From Rhizophagus irregularis (Eukaryota > Glomeromycota > Glomeromycetes > Glomerales > Glomeraceae): a stretch of 64,000 nt of DNA. Made by a program: the position numbers and the translations under genes. The stretch lies in contig NC_089433.1 of assembly GCF_026210795.1 (NCBI RefSeq), positions 1,575,001 to 1,639,000 on the forward strand, in the 5' to 3' direction. Position 1 is the stretch's first letter; the number at the start of each line of letters is the position of its first letter. Below, in pieces: positions 44,559 through 58,411 of the stretch. The notes beneath the pieces are model-generated. The model was not told the origin of the DNA. It was given only the letters and a program-made list of their open reading frames with translations, and searched no databases.

Positions 44559-45502
44559 ACCTATATTATAAGATTCAGTAAAAAGCCTAGAATGTGACAC
44601 AAAATGTTTCCTGAGTATAATTTAAGTTATACCTTACTCTTTTATAGTAATATAAAGATTCCTTGGAATGTTCTATTTCTCTAGGTTTTTTTTTTAAAAA
44701 AAAAATTTAGCTAAAAGCGCCTTCAAGGAATGCTTCTGCGAATCAGAAACTTAATTATTCAAAGGATGATACAATACTTCGTCTTGGGAATATCTTGATC
44801 ACTTCAGAAAGGTTTCCAAAAAATTTTTTTATTAGGAAAAAAAATTATTTGACTGATAAATTAAAAATTTCTTTTATTATTCGGTGAAATATCGGGCTCA
44901 AAAAATTGTCATTTTGGAGAGTTTTGAATGTTATTGTAATCTTCTTTATAGTACAAATTTGGTGGGAAAATTACAATATATTAAGATAACTCCATTTTAT
45001 TTTTTTTTTTCTCTCTATTTTTACTGTTTATGTATATGTATATATGTAACAGCAAAAAATAATTTGTATATAGTTTTTTTTTTTAATTTAAAGTGATAGA
45101 ATATTAATGTTCACCCTTTTTTAATTAATTTATTTTACTGTAGGAGAAAATCAAAACAACAAATCGAAGAAAGAAAACACATTTGGTTTAGTAATAAATT
45201 TCACTGTTTATCTTTAATCTTTTTTTTTATTTATTATATGTTGATTTGTCTTTTTTGTATATAATTCCCACTTAATTGATTTTTATTCATGTGTAGAGAT
45301 TAATTTGTTATTTAAAGGAAAACTTTAATACTTTTACAATGTTTTGTAGTTTATTAATGATTGATGTATACTTTGTTTAGAATTTGTAAAATAGAATAAA
45401 TTTTACATTTAAATAAAAGTTTATTACTTTTTAAATCAATTGCATTTTTAAAAGCTTTTACCAAACCAACATCAAATCAAAACCTTTTATAAATTCTTGT
45501 CG
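44559..45502. other. Intergenic region between convergent genes
   Basis: This holds the 3' UTRs of the unrecognised plus-strand gene and of MAK21 on the minus strand. T- and A-rich runs are common and several AATAAA-like words occur. No other feature was seen. Confidence 0.55.
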
Positions 45503-48500
45503 TCATATATCCATCACATCATCATCTTCAGATGAGAATTCATAGTTCTCCATGAAATCGTCAATATCATCATCATCATCCTCTTCATTCTCAAGATCCG
45601 AATCTAAATCAAATGGCAATTCGGATTTCATGGCCTTCCAAATTTCATTTTCGTCATCGCTTACTTCGCCAAGTTCAACAAAAGGAAAATCGTCTTCGGT
45701 ATCTTGTTTCTTTTTCTTAACCTTTTGTATATCTTTACCAGTATGCTTTTGTGTAAAATATTTGTGGAAGAAAATCTAATGCGATATAATATAATTAAAT
45801 TAGATGCAATTCATAAAAGACTACAACAGGAATTGATCATATGGTACCTGATCTACTGGCACATCTTTTAATTCCATTGACCAAAATTCTTTGGAATTTA
45901 CGTTCAACTCATCCTTGGAAATTCCGGTACCTTTTTTGATTACAACTTTTCCTGGCTCTGAAGTTTTCGTAGGTTGAAGTAAAGGATTACTACCTTTAAT
46001 TTTGTCATGCTTCTTTGGATTACGGAATACAAATTTATCCAAGAAATGTGTTGTTGTATGGAGATGAAGTTCCGGTTGACCACTGATAGGTTGTTCATTA
46101 ACTATTTGTGTTGCATATAAAGCAACTGTAGGATGAAAATGGTTGGTAAAAGTAGTCTAAATTAAAAAAAAAAAAATTAATTCCAAAGCTTCTCGTGTAA
46201 TACTTAATAGTGGATAATTCACGCTTTACCAATTCCCAAAGTCTCGATTTATCGGCGTTACTATACTGAGGATCTCGTTTTCGTGGATCATATTTTTTAT
46301 TCTTTTCACTCTCCGCGGATTCATTTTTTGAACTTGAATCATGATTCTTTTCGCTCAACTTATCGTCAGTATTTTCCTCTTCGTGATTTTCAGGTCGAAC
46401 AACGAAAGGACGAAGACTCGGCCGTGCAATGATTAGCTATAAGATTAAGCGTATTTTATTAATTATTAATATTATCTGATCATTAAATAAAGTTATGATA
46501 AATAATCACCTCAGCTAATAGATATAAAACACCGCAGATGAAATGTGGTTCATGATGTCCACAAATTTGTACCAATCGTTTTAGAAAAGCTTTGGTTCTT
46601 GTAAGTATGGGGTCAGATTTCAAAGCTTTATACAGAAGATTCAAATACAATGCGTGTTTCGAGCTTTTTATTAAACGGGGATCTAACAAGGAATGATATA
46701 GAGCCCGATAGAAACGATCAGAAAATGACTGAAATATATTAAAATACAAAACTCGATTAGAAATATAAAACAAGATATTGGCATTTTTAGCTTGATAAAA
46801 TCTATCGAAAATATACTTCTTTCTCTGACGATACTCGGTATATAAGCATAAGTGCTTGTATGCTGATATTAAATGTTCCAACATATGTTATTCGATATAA
46901 TACATCTAAATATTTTTCGTAACTAAAGGCAATCATAAAAAATTAGTGCTTAATTCACCTTAGTAAGATTTTTTATTTAATTGGAACTTACACTGTATTA
47001 TTGATCTGAGCAAAATTATAAGCTCTATTAATGCCTGTTAAGAGAGCTGCAATCATTTTGGAATCAACCGCATCTTCAAATTCCGTTACGTTATTATCCT
47101 TGTTTTTAGTTTTAGAATAAGAAATTTTACTCTTTTTGATTTCTTTATCCTTTTTTTCCAACAACTTTGCAAAAAGGACAAAATAGATATCTATTAATTT
47201 ATTAGCCACTTCGGTATCACGTTTTGCTAGGATGATGCGACTCAATGCGATTATTCCGTAGTATTGAGCATGACGATTGGCCGTGGGAAGCAAAATTAAT
47301 TGTTCTATCTCTTGGATAACAATCTTTTTCATGTGAGGATGCTTTGGAAATATTTGATCGATAAGATAAGAAGCTTTCGACGCCACTTTCCTTTCATTAT
47401 CTCCCTATAAATAAATATAAGTTTATTAGTATAAACTTTTTAACGATTTTAATAATTAATATGTTTTAACCACTTACTAGTCTATTCACCAATAATTTCA
47501 GCAAATTAGATTCTTGTTCAGGTTTCTCCATAAATAGAGTAAAAATTATTCCTAAAATTTGAAGCTTTACGTATATTACAACATCATGTGATAATATCTG
47601 TTCGAAAGGGAGTTGAATAAATAATTTACTATAATTTTAATTAAAAAGAGCAAATGGACCTATTTCTATAAAACTGTAATTACTTCGATCACGCGAATTA
47701 ATTCGAAATATTTTCGTTTCAAATAATCTTCAAAACTCCATAATATTAAATCCTTACTCGATATGTTTGTCTTGTCTATAGGTTGGTCCCGGAAAAATCT
47801 ATATCGCGAAATAATTTTAATTATCCATTAATGAATAATTTTACATGTTAATTCTAACTTACTTTAATTTCCGGTCAGGAGGTAATAGTAGTTCAACCAT
47901 TAAATTTTTTAACCCTTCAACAGTTTGAATAGCTTCATTTCTATTTTCTTTACAAGCCATTTTAAATAACGTATCTAGCGCTTTTATTGCATGTACAGGA
48001 GATTCCTCTACAAGGACCGAAAGAGTCGATAATCTATCTTTCAAAGTTCCAGACTTTAACATAGTTGTATAAAAAGCACGATCCGATGCATTACGACGTG
48101 AGCGAATAGCTTCATATACATCGTTTTCTTTATTCAAAAGACGCAATGCATTATTATATAAATCGGAAATGTCTTTGTCAGTTAGTTTTCTTTTTTTCGA
48201 ATCCGAAGGAGGTTGGATTTTAATATTATACCAAAATCGATTTGGTTCAATATTCTTAATAATAATTTACAATATTAATAAATATTTAGTTAAAAATATG
48301 TACAATAAATATATTTTATTACAATTACCAATTTAGATTTCGATTTAGAGTGACTAGAAGTTTCAATTGCTTCTTCTTCCGATATTTCCATTTCTTCTTC
48401 ATATTCGCTATTTTCACAATCTTCACGATTACGATTTTTCATATCATTTATTAATTTTTTCAAATCAGTCTTCAATTCTTCCTTAAAATTAAATAGAAAA

Positions 48501-48642
48501 TGAGATACGTAGGGTATATATGAAAAATACTCTGAAAACTCACGTCGTTATTCGTTGACAAAAATTTCTTTTCAGAATTCGATTTAAAGGCATCATTTTT
48601 TTTATTAAAAGCTCGTGCGGATTTTTTCTTGGTTTTACCCAT
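45503..48642 (-). CDS. MAK21: MAK21/NOC1 (CEBPZ) ribosome biogenesis factor, eleven exons, 801 aa
   Basis: In yeast, Mak21/Noc1 pairs with Noc2 in the nucleolus and accompanies early 60S pre-ribosomes. Exons (complement): 48544-48642, 48329-48481, 47863-48254, 47684-47798, 47478-47597, 46992-47404, 46817-46922, 46510-46728, 46230-46436, 45848-46156, 45503-45775, summing to 2406 nt. Family motifs in order: a basic N-terminus (MGKTKKKSARAFNKK), a Glu-rich stretch, KDRLSTLSVLVEESPVHAIK with LLPPDRKLK, ILWSFEDYLKRKYFELI, the CBF-domain core (YEKYLDVLYRITYVGTFNIS, SDRFYRALYHSLLDPRL, QICGHHEPHFICG), then HFHPTVALYATQI, THFLDKFVFRNPKK and FFHKYF, and an acidic C-terminus. It is shorter than yeast Mak21 (~1025 aa), mainly at the N-terminus. 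It shares a 280-bp divergent promoter with the AP180 gene. Confidence 0.93.
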
Positions 48643-48922
48643 TTAAATTTTCCGACCAAAGAAAATATAAGATGCACTTTATCCTGAATTTTTTTTTTAA
48701 AAAAAAAAACTGATTATCACTTTGATTTATCCGCAGCTCACAATATTACGACTATTACGGAAAAATTCAAATATGTTTTTGCATGCATGACGCATATATT
48801 ACCGAAATCGTTCCGTAATTTTAACTGAATTTATTTCTCCTCCAATTTTTTTAATTTTTTTTTAATTTTTTTTTTACTTTTGTCTTTCCTTAAAATTTTT
48901 GTATAAAAACTAGATTTTCAAG
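48643..48922. promoter_or_regulatory. Shared divergent promoter of MAK21 and the AP180-like gene
   Basis: 280 bp separate the two start codons. The middle contains two A/T homopolymer blocks, typical of nucleosome-poor fungal promoters, and a more mixed stretch around 48730-48810. No specific factor site is claimed. Confidence 0.5.
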
Positions 48923-50999
48923 ATGGCTTCTCTCAATATGGACAAAGCAGTTCGGGGGGCCACAAAGCCTAAACGGGCGGCTCCCAAAAAGAAATACCTC
49001 GATGGTATATATATCGCTTTCTTTTTTAAGCTCTATAAATTGGCCCAATATATTATTATTCATTTTTTTCCTCCTTGTATAATAAGTGTTGATTCCAGCC
49101 ACTTCTAGGGACGACACTTTAGGGACGATGTTTATGTCTCTCGATTGTAGGCTAAAGGAGTCTTCATGGACGGTAAGGTTCAACATTCTTTTTAGAACAA
49201 AATTTATATTTATTGACGTTATATTTAAAATAGGTTGTTTTCAAAAGTCTCCTGGTCGTTCACACTTTAATAAGGAGTGGTAAAAGCGATAGAGTTTTAA
49301 ACCATTTGGTAAGGTATCCTGGCTTGTTAAATGTTTCAGGCTTTAAAGATAAATCAAGTGTTCATGGTATGTAAAAAATTGATTTTTTTCTTATGGTGAT
49401 AATATATTAAATATATTTGTTTTAATTCGAGTAGGTGCGGAGCAAATTAAAAATATACATTCATATGCTATTTATCTTGAAGAGAAAGTAGCCGTATATC
49501 GCGAATTGAAAGTCGACTTTGCAAAGGCTACAAATGGAGAAAGTGGTGGACGATTGAAAAAACTTACTGTCGCTAAAGGACTTTTAAGAGAAGTTAATAT
49601 ACTACAGCGTCAATTGGATACACTGTTGAATTGCAAGGTTTGTTGTGTATCAATATTATATATATTTATGTATATTTATGAAGTCTAAAATGGCAATATT
49701 ATTTTCTTTTTTAGTTTTATTTGGACGAGATTAATAATGAAATTACATTAAGTGCTTTCAGTCTTTTGGTTAAAGATTTATTAGCTGTGTTTAAATCTTT
49801 AAATGAAGGCGTCATTAGTGTTCTAGATCAATATATCGAAATGTCAAAAATTGATGCTAAAGATGCTCTTCAAATTTATAAGAAATTTGTTAAGCAGACT
49901 GAAAAAGTTGTAGAATATTTAGGAGCAGCAAAGAAAATGCAAAATCGTTTAAGCATTGTTATTCCCAATTTAAAACACGTAAATATTTGATTTTATTAAA
50001 ATCAATAAATATTTTAAGCATAATTTTAACTCTTTCAATTATGATTTTAGGCACCTACTTCCTTAACAGTATCTCTAGAAGATTATGTCAACGATCCAGA
50101 TTTTGAAACTAACAGGCAACAATATAAGCTTGCGAAAGAAGAACGAACCAAAGCACAAAAAGCACAAAAAACACCACCAGTTTCGAAAAAATCGTTAGAA
50201 AAGAAGCCTTCTAGTCAACCGAAAAATGATTCAAGTAAAAGATTTTTTCATTTTTTTTTAATATATTATATACAAATTTTTTTAATTTCATTATTTGTAA
50301 TTAATACTCGTAAAATCTTTATCAAAATTAGTTGCAAGGTCTAACACTTCTTTACCTACTTCAAGTGATAAGGAAGTTCCAACCAAAGAAAATGATTTTA
50401 TTGATTTTTTTGCAAGCATAGAACAAGAGCAAACTGTGATATTTAGCAATCAGCATTATCAGAATGCGGATACAAATATTTTACGAACGGATTCGTTGCG
50501 TTACAGTACTGCTACTAACCCTTTCTTATCCATGCAAAATCAAGGAATTCAAAGTCCAATAAGTCCAACAAGTCCAATAAGTCCAATGCAACAAAATTTA
50601 AATCAACCTACATCTATAATACAGGATACCAATCCATTTCGCTCGTCAGTATATGTACAAGATCCAGCTCCTGTATCACAAGCTGTTGTACCTTACCAGA
50701 ATCCATTTCTACAGTCATTACCTTCTGCTACAAACACTTCAAATCCATTTGACTCATTATCTGGAACAAACTTCCAATCTCAATTATCTCAAAAGACCAT
50801 ACAATCCTCCATTTCTCCTACAACTTCAACAACTTTAGATAGTAATCCTTTTAGAAGGTTAACTATGTCTCCAGAGTTTGCATCACAACAGAATCATTTA
50901 GCAGGTTTTTCGCAATCAATGCATTCTCAAGATTCATCCACTTCAAGTTTCCAATCGACGAGTTCAACATTTTCTCAAAACGTATATTTAGGATATTAA
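48923..50999 (+). CDS. YAP1801: AP180/CALM-type clathrin adaptor (ANTH domain, NPF motifs), seven exons, 535 aa
   Basis: AP180 proteins bind PI(4,5)P2 at the plasma membrane through ANTH and recruit clathrin and EH-domain proteins during endocytosis. Exons: 48923-49004, 49099-49172, 49234-49366, 49435-49637, 49715-49978, 50051-50234, 50332-50999. The ANTH domain fills residues ~8-275: a basic lead (KAVRGATKPKRAAPKKKYLD), then VVFKSLLVVHTLIRSG, DRVLNHLVRYP, GFKDKSSVHGAEQIKNI, AIYLEEKVAVYRELKVDF, NILQRQLDTLLNCKFYLDEI and CALM-like helices. The tail has a KEERTKAQKAQK linker and five NPF motifs (TNPFLS, TNPFRS, QNPFLQ, SNPFDS, SNPFRR), the ligands of EH domains such as Pan1/Ede1, plus an SPISPTSPISP stretch. 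The domain order matches yeast Yap1801/Yap1802; which paralogue is meant is not resolved. Confidence 0.93.
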
Positions 51000-52833
51000 A
51001 TAATTCGGGGTTATTTATACCACATCTGTCGAAGTTTGTATTTTGTTACTTATTTTGTGCAAGACTTTGGGTGTAAAATTTAAAAATCAAAATATTTTAT
51101 TGTTGTAATATAATAGATGAAACATTTGCGAGAGTTTTAGAATATCTTTAACGAAGCCAATTAATATTTTTCTTCATTAGTTATAATTAGACAATCTAAA
51201 AGCGTATTTTACAAAAACTAACAATTATTTTTATATATTTGTTTATTTGTGTTAAGATTGATCTATTTTATTAATTTCATTTTTTTTTAAAACAATCATT
51301 AAATTCAATAAAAGAATTTTACCGCCATAACAACATGAGTCTAGGTCATAACTTATAGTTTGATAAGGTAATTACTCATAAGCATTAAGCGCCATTTTGT
51401 CTAAAATAAATCAATTAGCATGATCGAATGATCCGCTTTAACAAAGTGAAACTAACATAAAAATGAGAGGTAATTGTTAACTTTAACAAATCGCGACGCG
51501 CAGTATATGATGATTGTGTGACGTGAAATATTGGTCAGAACCAACGCATACATTCCATATTCGTTACATTAGTTATTTATATTAACCTTATTTAAAAAAC
51601 TATTCTAGCTACGACAACCCTAAGTTTATTTACACTTCAGATCACCCACGCCCGATATTTTTCTTATTGCAAAGCCATATAAATTACTTAATAAGACGGC
51701 AAATTAATAATTAACTCGCTAAAAAAAAATTATATAACCAATAATCATATAATGATTTACTTATCAAATTTACATATTGTATCAATTCATATCGTATTCA
51801 ATGTGAACATGATGCAAGTAGCTTTAAAAGTTGTAGATTAACGATTTAAGTAATGGTGGCTTACTAAACACCGAAACATCATAATCCGTTATAGATATAA
51901 AAAAAGATGCGTCAGATGCGGATATGCAAAACTTGTCATCTTTTGGCTAAGGAATTTTGGTATTCTTTTATATACAGTATTATTTATCAACTTTGTTCGC
52001 AAAAAAAAAATAAATCTTGTCCCATTTCTTCTTTGCTCCCCTTTGCGCATTCTAAAATTTAGTGGGTCCTCTTTTTTTTCATAACCACATACACTTTTTT
52101 TTGTTCTTTATTCGACAAAAGTTCTTCATTTCATATTTCACCTTTTTACGCTTGCGCTTCTTACTTTTAAAGGGGAGTAAAAAAGAAATCCAAACCTTTC
52201 GAGGTGCTATTTTTAAAGTAGAATTATTATTTTATTAAAACAAAATTCTTGTTTTCGTTGGGACAATTTTTAATAACAATAGAATAAAAATAGAAAAACT
52301 TTGCACTATAACCATAAGTCCATAACCCTTTATTTCAAAACATACCATAAACATTATTTTGTATCCACTTTTTTTTACGCGGTTGCTATTTCTCAAAAAC
52401 AAATAGTGTAAAAGAAAAAAAAATCGAAAAAAAAGGAAATAAAAAAAAGAATCCCGAATATTTCGGATATTTCAAAAGAAAAAAAAATTAGTCTGTCATT
52501 GTGTCTTTATTATTGGTATATATATTATACCCTTTGTTTCATTTTCATTTCCTCGTGTGATATTTATAATTCCTTTCTTTTATAAAGAAAAAAAATTAAT
52601 TTTTTTTCTTTCCAAAATCAATTATTTAAAAATATACACACACACATATATTTAAATTTATAAGGTAAAACGAAACTTTAATTTTTTATTTTAAAAAATT
52701 TTTTTTTCTGAAAATTATTTTTTTTTTTTTGACAATTTTTCTCTCGGATCAAATAATTATCAACAGTTAAAAATTATTCAGTATCCGTAGTGACGCTAAA
52801 ATTCGAATTGTTTCTTACCGAAAATCACTGATA
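51000..52833. other. Long intergenic region and 5' leader of the kinase gene
   Basis: No gene is seen. The right half (from ~52000) is rich in T and A runs with pyrimidine-rich patches and a short CA repeat near 52636, consistent with a promoter and long leader for the kinase at 52834. A leader intron cannot be excluded. Confidence 0.5.
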
Positions 52834-54584
52834 ATGTCTGTAAAAGCGATGCAAATCTTGTCCGATTCATCAAAAAGTATCGTTTCAGAAAAAGGAGCAA
52901 GATCATCTTATGATAATGTGATTTTTAATTCTCCACCAGCTGAAATTAAAAAACGACATACATGTGGCAGTGCTCAAGGAAGTCCACATCCAATGTTTCA
53001 TACCACTTCTTTCTCAACATCATCTCCGTCTATACCATCATATACACTTCCTGAACATTCTTATTCTGCTCCAACTTTACAAACCAATATTCAAACCAAT
53101 ATTCAGAGTTCTAATGCAATTGATTCAACGTCAGATAATATTTTGACTACATCAGATCTAAAGTCGCAACAACAAAACAATGACAAAATTACTACAACCA
53201 AATCATCTGAAAAAAAGCTTTTACCATCAGATCTACCAAAAATTGCTACGCATTTTGTTCAAGAACCAACAATTTCTTCCGAATTTCTAAAGAAGTCTCA
53301 ACATCAACGTGTTGCTTCGGACGATTCATTAGCGTCATTGACTGCATTACCAAGTCCTGCTACTTCAGTTAATGACTTTCCCATTGCGCATAATGTAAAA
53401 CACGTGCCACTGGCTCATAAAATAAGTTCATCGCATTTAAATGTTGATAGTAAAAATTATCCACATCATCTTTCACATTTTGAAGGTCATTTACAAAACG
53501 ATCATCCAGAAAAAGATCATCATACAAATCACTTAAGCGATAATGGACCAATATTTGCACATGATACATTACAACGAAGATTATCGAAATTTGGATTATC
53601 AAACACTACGGAATTAATCGGTCATTATGCGATCTTAGAGACAATTGGTACAGGGGCTTTTTCTGAAGTCAAATTAGCGGTAGATTTGAATGGTTGTAGA
53701 AATGTTGCAATTAAAATGATTTCAACGAAAGGAATTGAAGATAGTGAAAGATTAAAGACTAGCATATTGAGAGAGGTCGAAATTTTGAAGGTGAATTTAA
53801 ATTATTTAATTACTTAACAATACTTTAAAAAGATCGAGATTATTTCATACTTAAAAAATTTATTCGAAATTTTTTATGAATCTTTTTTTTAACAATTTCG
53901 TTTTTTTTATAGTATATTGATCATCCAAACATTGTTAAACTTTTGGATACCGTTGAAACGTCAACACATTATTGCCTTATTCTTGAATATGTTTCAGGAG
54001 GAGAACTATTTGATTATGTAAATGATCATTACGAAAATTCAAATGAAGATGAAAGTAAACGCATATTTATTCAATTAGTAAACATTTTAGAATATTTACA
54101 CGAAAACAATATTGTGCATCGTGATTTAAAATTAGAAAATATTTTAATAGATTCATCAAATCAATCATCAAATGGACCAATCATTAAATTAACAGATTTT
54201 GGATTGGCAAAGTTTATTGATAAATCACCTATATTAACAGCACGATGTGGGTCAGAGGAATATGCAGCACCTGAATTAATGTCAGGAAAACTCTACGATG
54301 GACGTAAGACCGATTTGTGGTCTTTAGGAGTTGTTTTATACGCTTTATTGGTTGGGTATTTACCTTTTAATTTAGAAGCTGGTCAAACAAGAAGACAATT
54401 TTTTAGTAGAATCCTTAGAGCTGATTTTACTTTTCCGAATAGTGAAAAAGAGACAGGTAGAAAGTCTATGATTAGTAATGAAGCCAAAGATCTTGTTAAA
54501 AAAATTTTACAAGTTAATCCTCAAAAACGTCTTAGTTTAAGCGAAATTAAAAATCATTCCTGGTTAAAAGGTGTTGCTGTTTAA
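52834..54584 (+). CDS. Ser/Thr protein kinase, CAMK/SNF1-like group, two exons, 542 aa
   Basis: Exons 52834-53790 and 53913-54584 join in frame. Residues 1-~260 are a low-complexity Ser/Thr/His/Asn-rich regulatory region. The kinase domain fills the rest: Gly-rich loop IGTGAFSEVKLAV (~residue 271), VAIKM with the ATP-binding Lys (~294), a hinge LILEYVSGGELFDYV, catalytic HRDLKLENIL, DFG in LTDFGLAKF, an activation segment with ARCGSEEYAAPE, and DLWSLGVVLYALLVGYLPF. All catalytic residues are present. The HRDLKLEN and GSEEYAAPE forms place it with fungal CAMK-like kinases near the Snf1/Kin/Prr1 types; I cannot assign an orthologue. It ends soon after the domain (HSWLKGVAV), so regulation is probably through the N-terminus. 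Confidence 0.9.
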
Positions 54585-55032
54585 GTATTAGAATTAAGAT
54601 CGTTTTAGAGGGAGGATATTATTTTTTTACTTTTTTATCTTCTTTCCTTTCTTTTTTTTTTACTTAAAATAGACTATGGAGAACAATTGATACATATAAC
54701 ATTTTTTTTTATACGTTTAAAATGTGTGTATATATATATTACCGTTCATTTTCAAAAAGTTGTATCATTTCGTTAATATTTAACGTATCATAATAAAGAA
54801 AATTGATTTAATTTTTGAATGTTAAAAAATGTTTTTTTTTAATTGACAAAAAAAAAAATATACAACATTTTAGATACAATTTTGATTGATGGATACATTG
54901 TCCAATTTAAGTTGGCGATGTTTCCCGATTGAAATTAGTACAATAAATAAATATACACAAGAAAAAAAAACACGTAATTTACAGGTTTAAGGTAAAAAAT
55001 ACACAATAAGATAAAATACAAAGGTGTTTTCT
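54585..55032. other. Intergenic region between convergent genes
   Basis: This holds the 3' UTRs of the kinase and of the minus-strand membrane protein. It has T-rich and A-rich runs and no other feature. Confidence 0.55.
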
Positions 55033-56886
55033 TTATATAAAAGAATGTTTGTTGAAAGTATCCGTAGGATTATCATTATTAGTTTTAGTTTGAGAAGTAG
55101 AATTAGTCATAATAGAAGTATTACTACCACGTCTAGATTGAGGAATATAAGCAAGTGAAGGTAATAAAGCCTCAGAATCATCTTGACTAATTTGTCTTTG
55201 ATGATACTGATTAGTGTGTTGTCTTTGTGGTTGAGTGAATTGTCTATGTGGTTGATTAAATTGTCTTTGATCTTGTAATTGTATAGGTAAAGGAGGAACA
55301 TCAGGAATTTCTTCAATAATAGGAGTAGTAGGAGATGAATTATTATTATTTGTAAAAGTAGAACATTTTGAACAATTACTACCATTATTATTGTTGTTGT
55401 TGTTATTATTATGACCAGTAACCATATTAGCCCATTCAAAAAAAGTCAGCCGTTGCATTGAAACCACCACAAATTTTCCTTTATCTAATTGATAAGAAGC
55501 TGTATGTCTTAAGGTATCAGTAGGTCTTCTTATTTGTCTAGTAGGTGAATTAGGTTGAACAGAATTTTGATTATTTGATGATTGATTATGTTGTGGAGAA
55601 GTTGGAGTAGTAGGAGAAGAAGTAGTAGTAGTAAACCATGAATGAGTATTATTATTACGAGGACGATTTGAAATATTATTAATATTATTTGAACTTGTAG
55701 TTCTTTGTAATATTCTATTATAAATAGAAGAGACACTTCTAGAAGAAACTTGATTTCTTGAAGAAGGGATAGAAATTACGGTTGTAGGAAGATTATTATT
55801 ATTATTTCCAATAATCCCATTACCATCTCTATTTAACCAATCCAATTCATTTTGATTAAATTCATTTAAATTCCTTCCTTCAATAACTTTAACAATTTCA
55901 GCATCAACAGTTATTAAATAAGATTGAGAGATAGTAACAAAACATAATAAAGATTCTATAATAATAATATTAATCTCATGATTAAATAAAGTTAAAACAG
56001 TTATCCCATTATATAAAAAATCTATAACTAAACGAAGAAAATTCCAATATAATACAGCAGTGAATAAACTAGTACGTCTAGATGGAGAATTATCACGACC
56101 AATTATAGAAGTTACTTCAGCTGAATTACGATTCCCATCATTTAAAATTTGTACCAAACGTATAGTAACAAAAATGTCGATTATAAAATCCAAACAGATA
56201 AAACCCAATTGAAAAAAAGTTGATTTTTCATTAACTATTTTACAAGAAATTTCAATACCTCCAGCCAAAGTAGATGGATAACGAAATATACTTATAGCCA
56301 AAATATTTAATATTGTTCTAATAAAAAATAGTCCAAAACTTATCCACCTATCCCAAGTAGAATATTCAATTTGTTTAAGTCTCCATAATAAAAAAGCTGA
56401 TAATGATGATCTATAAAAAAAGTTTGATAGAGCGTTTAAATCATTTAATAATGGACATTGAGCCACTACCATTATTGTTACATAAGTTATTACGCTACGT
56501 GATACTCCGCTTAAATTAAATATTATTTTTAACATATTTGATACATTTACATTAGGATGGCCGGATTTATACAAAAATATCGATACGAAAACATTATGAA
56601 AATATGCCTAAAATTTGAAGGTGGAAAAGAGGGTGGTGGGAGAGAGAAGAAAAAGAGAGCGAAAGAAGTCGAGCGAAGAGAGTGAGAAGAAAGAAGGAGT
56701 GAAGGAAGTGAGGGAAGTGAGGGAAGTGAAAAAAAAGAAGTAGAGGAAAGAATAAAGATAAAAAAGAGAGAAAAAAGGTTAGCATTGATCATTGAATGAA
56801 TTATAGTTTAATAAAGAATTTTAACTTACCATCGATGCTAAACCCAGTAAGAATGATACTAGGTGACTAAGATATTGTAATTCCAT
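55033..56886 (-). CDS. Multi-pass membrane protein with Asn-rich cytoplasmic tail, two exons, 543 aa
   Basis: Exons (complement) 56830-56886 and 55033-56607; the first carries the start (MELQYLSHLVSFLLGLASM) and keeps frame into AYFHNVFVSIFLYKSGHP. The N-terminal ~270 residues hold about six or seven hydrophobic helices, for example SFLLGLASMAYFHNVFVSIF, SVITYVTIMVVAQC, WISFGLFFIRTILNILAISI, LGFICLDFIIDIFVTIRLV and IIIIESLLCFVTISQSYLIT. A GPCR-like or other receptor topology is possible, but no signature identifies it. The C-terminal half is Asn/Ser/Thr/Pro/Gln-rich with an uninterrupted Asn run and a lone CSKC, so likely disordered. A 222-bp polypurine intron (56608-56829) separates the exons. 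Confidence 0.82.
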
Positions 56887-58411
56887 TATTTATATAAATT
56901 TCGTTTTTCGTTTTTGTGATCAACACAGAAATATAATTTTTTTGAGCGAAATTTTTTTAAGAATTTTTAAGAAACTTTTTCTTTTCGAACCGATTTAATT
57001 TGAAAATAAAAATTTAATCGGCTAATTTTTTTTATAAAATAAGAAAATTTTTTTTTTATATACAAATTTAAAACCTTTCCGTTTTGATTACAATGCAGAA
57101 AAAAAAAATAAGGGGATGGGGGGAAAAAGGATAATCAATTGTTTAAAAAAAAAAAGAAAAAAAAATAATAATAATATTTTCATTAATAAAATAAAATGAA
57201 CATGATAAAATATAAAAGTAAATATATATATATATAAGTATATAAAATATATATAAAATATAAAAGATGAAATTTTTTTTTTCTTTTTTTTTTAGAAGAA
57301 GAGAAGCATCAATTGTTTCAATAATCTGGACATTAAATACTTTTTATACATTTTTATACAAATCTTAAAAAGGGAAAACACAGAAAAAATAAATTCCGAA
57401 CATACATCTATTTTATTTTACCTAGTAAGTAAATATCCACAAACTAAGACAATCATAACCATTCTCTGAATTAATACGAATCCTTTTAATCGAGTTTTAA
57501 ACTGTTTAAGAAAAATTTATTTGATTTCAAAATTACAATTACGGAAGTTTATTACTGTTTTTACTATAAAATGAAATATACTAATATATTTTGGAAGATC
57601 ATTGAAAAAAAAGGGTTTTCCTTTTAAAAAATATGTTGCGATTGCGCCAAAACTTTATTTGTTTCCCTCCCACCCCTGTAGTAAAGTAAAATCTTTTTGA
57701 TGACGAAAATTAATTTCTTTAACTCAGATAATATGAAACAATTATTATTTCGTCGTACAATTAACATAATATAAACAAGTTTAGGGATGAACAATGGATA
57801 TTTTGATATTAGGGAAAATAAAGTTGCTTTTTTATTATTATGATATAAGTATTATCTTTAATGATAATAAACCTAATAATAGATTTTTGTACCATATCAT
57901 GTGATCATGTGATTTTCAAAAATTCCATAATTCAATTTCTATTTCATGCCCCGAATTTTCGGTTTAAATCAGATGATGAGCCTTTATTACTTTCATTGCT
58001 TTATTTGCTCTAATCTGAAATTGAAAATTTAATTTATCTTTATTGATTCTGATTAAATGAGTAAACCTTAAATGCCAGATTTTTTCAAGTTCATAATGGC
58101 TGAGTATTTTGGGGGCTGTTCACTATAATTACTATAATCGCAATAATCTTCAAAGTACCCAATTTCCTTAGAATTTCTTAGTGGTCTTAATCTGCATATA
58201 TTCGAGCATCGCGAAAGAAAAGTTGTGTGACAATATCATTAAATTTTTAACACGTTACACTTGTGACTTGTTACACTGCTGCGATCTGCATCTTTTTGAA
58301 TCTTTGATGATGTGTTAGCTTTCTTACTAAGATACGCCTTTACTTAATTGTTAAAATAATAGATCTTTTTTTCGCTTTTATAAAAATCGTACGTTATTTA
58401 TTAAAATAATC
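56887..58411. other. Divergent intergenic region
   Basis: It lies between the starts of the membrane protein (-) and the transporter (+) and is AT-rich, with long A and T tracts and TA/ATAT microsatellite-like runs around 57220-57260. No gene was seen. Confidence 0.55.

Noticed and set aside
55107-55736. Leu/Ile-rich minus-strand open frames within the membrane-protein gene
   Set aside because: These are other-frame readings of Asn/Thr-coding AAT/ACA repeats in the real exon 55033-56607.
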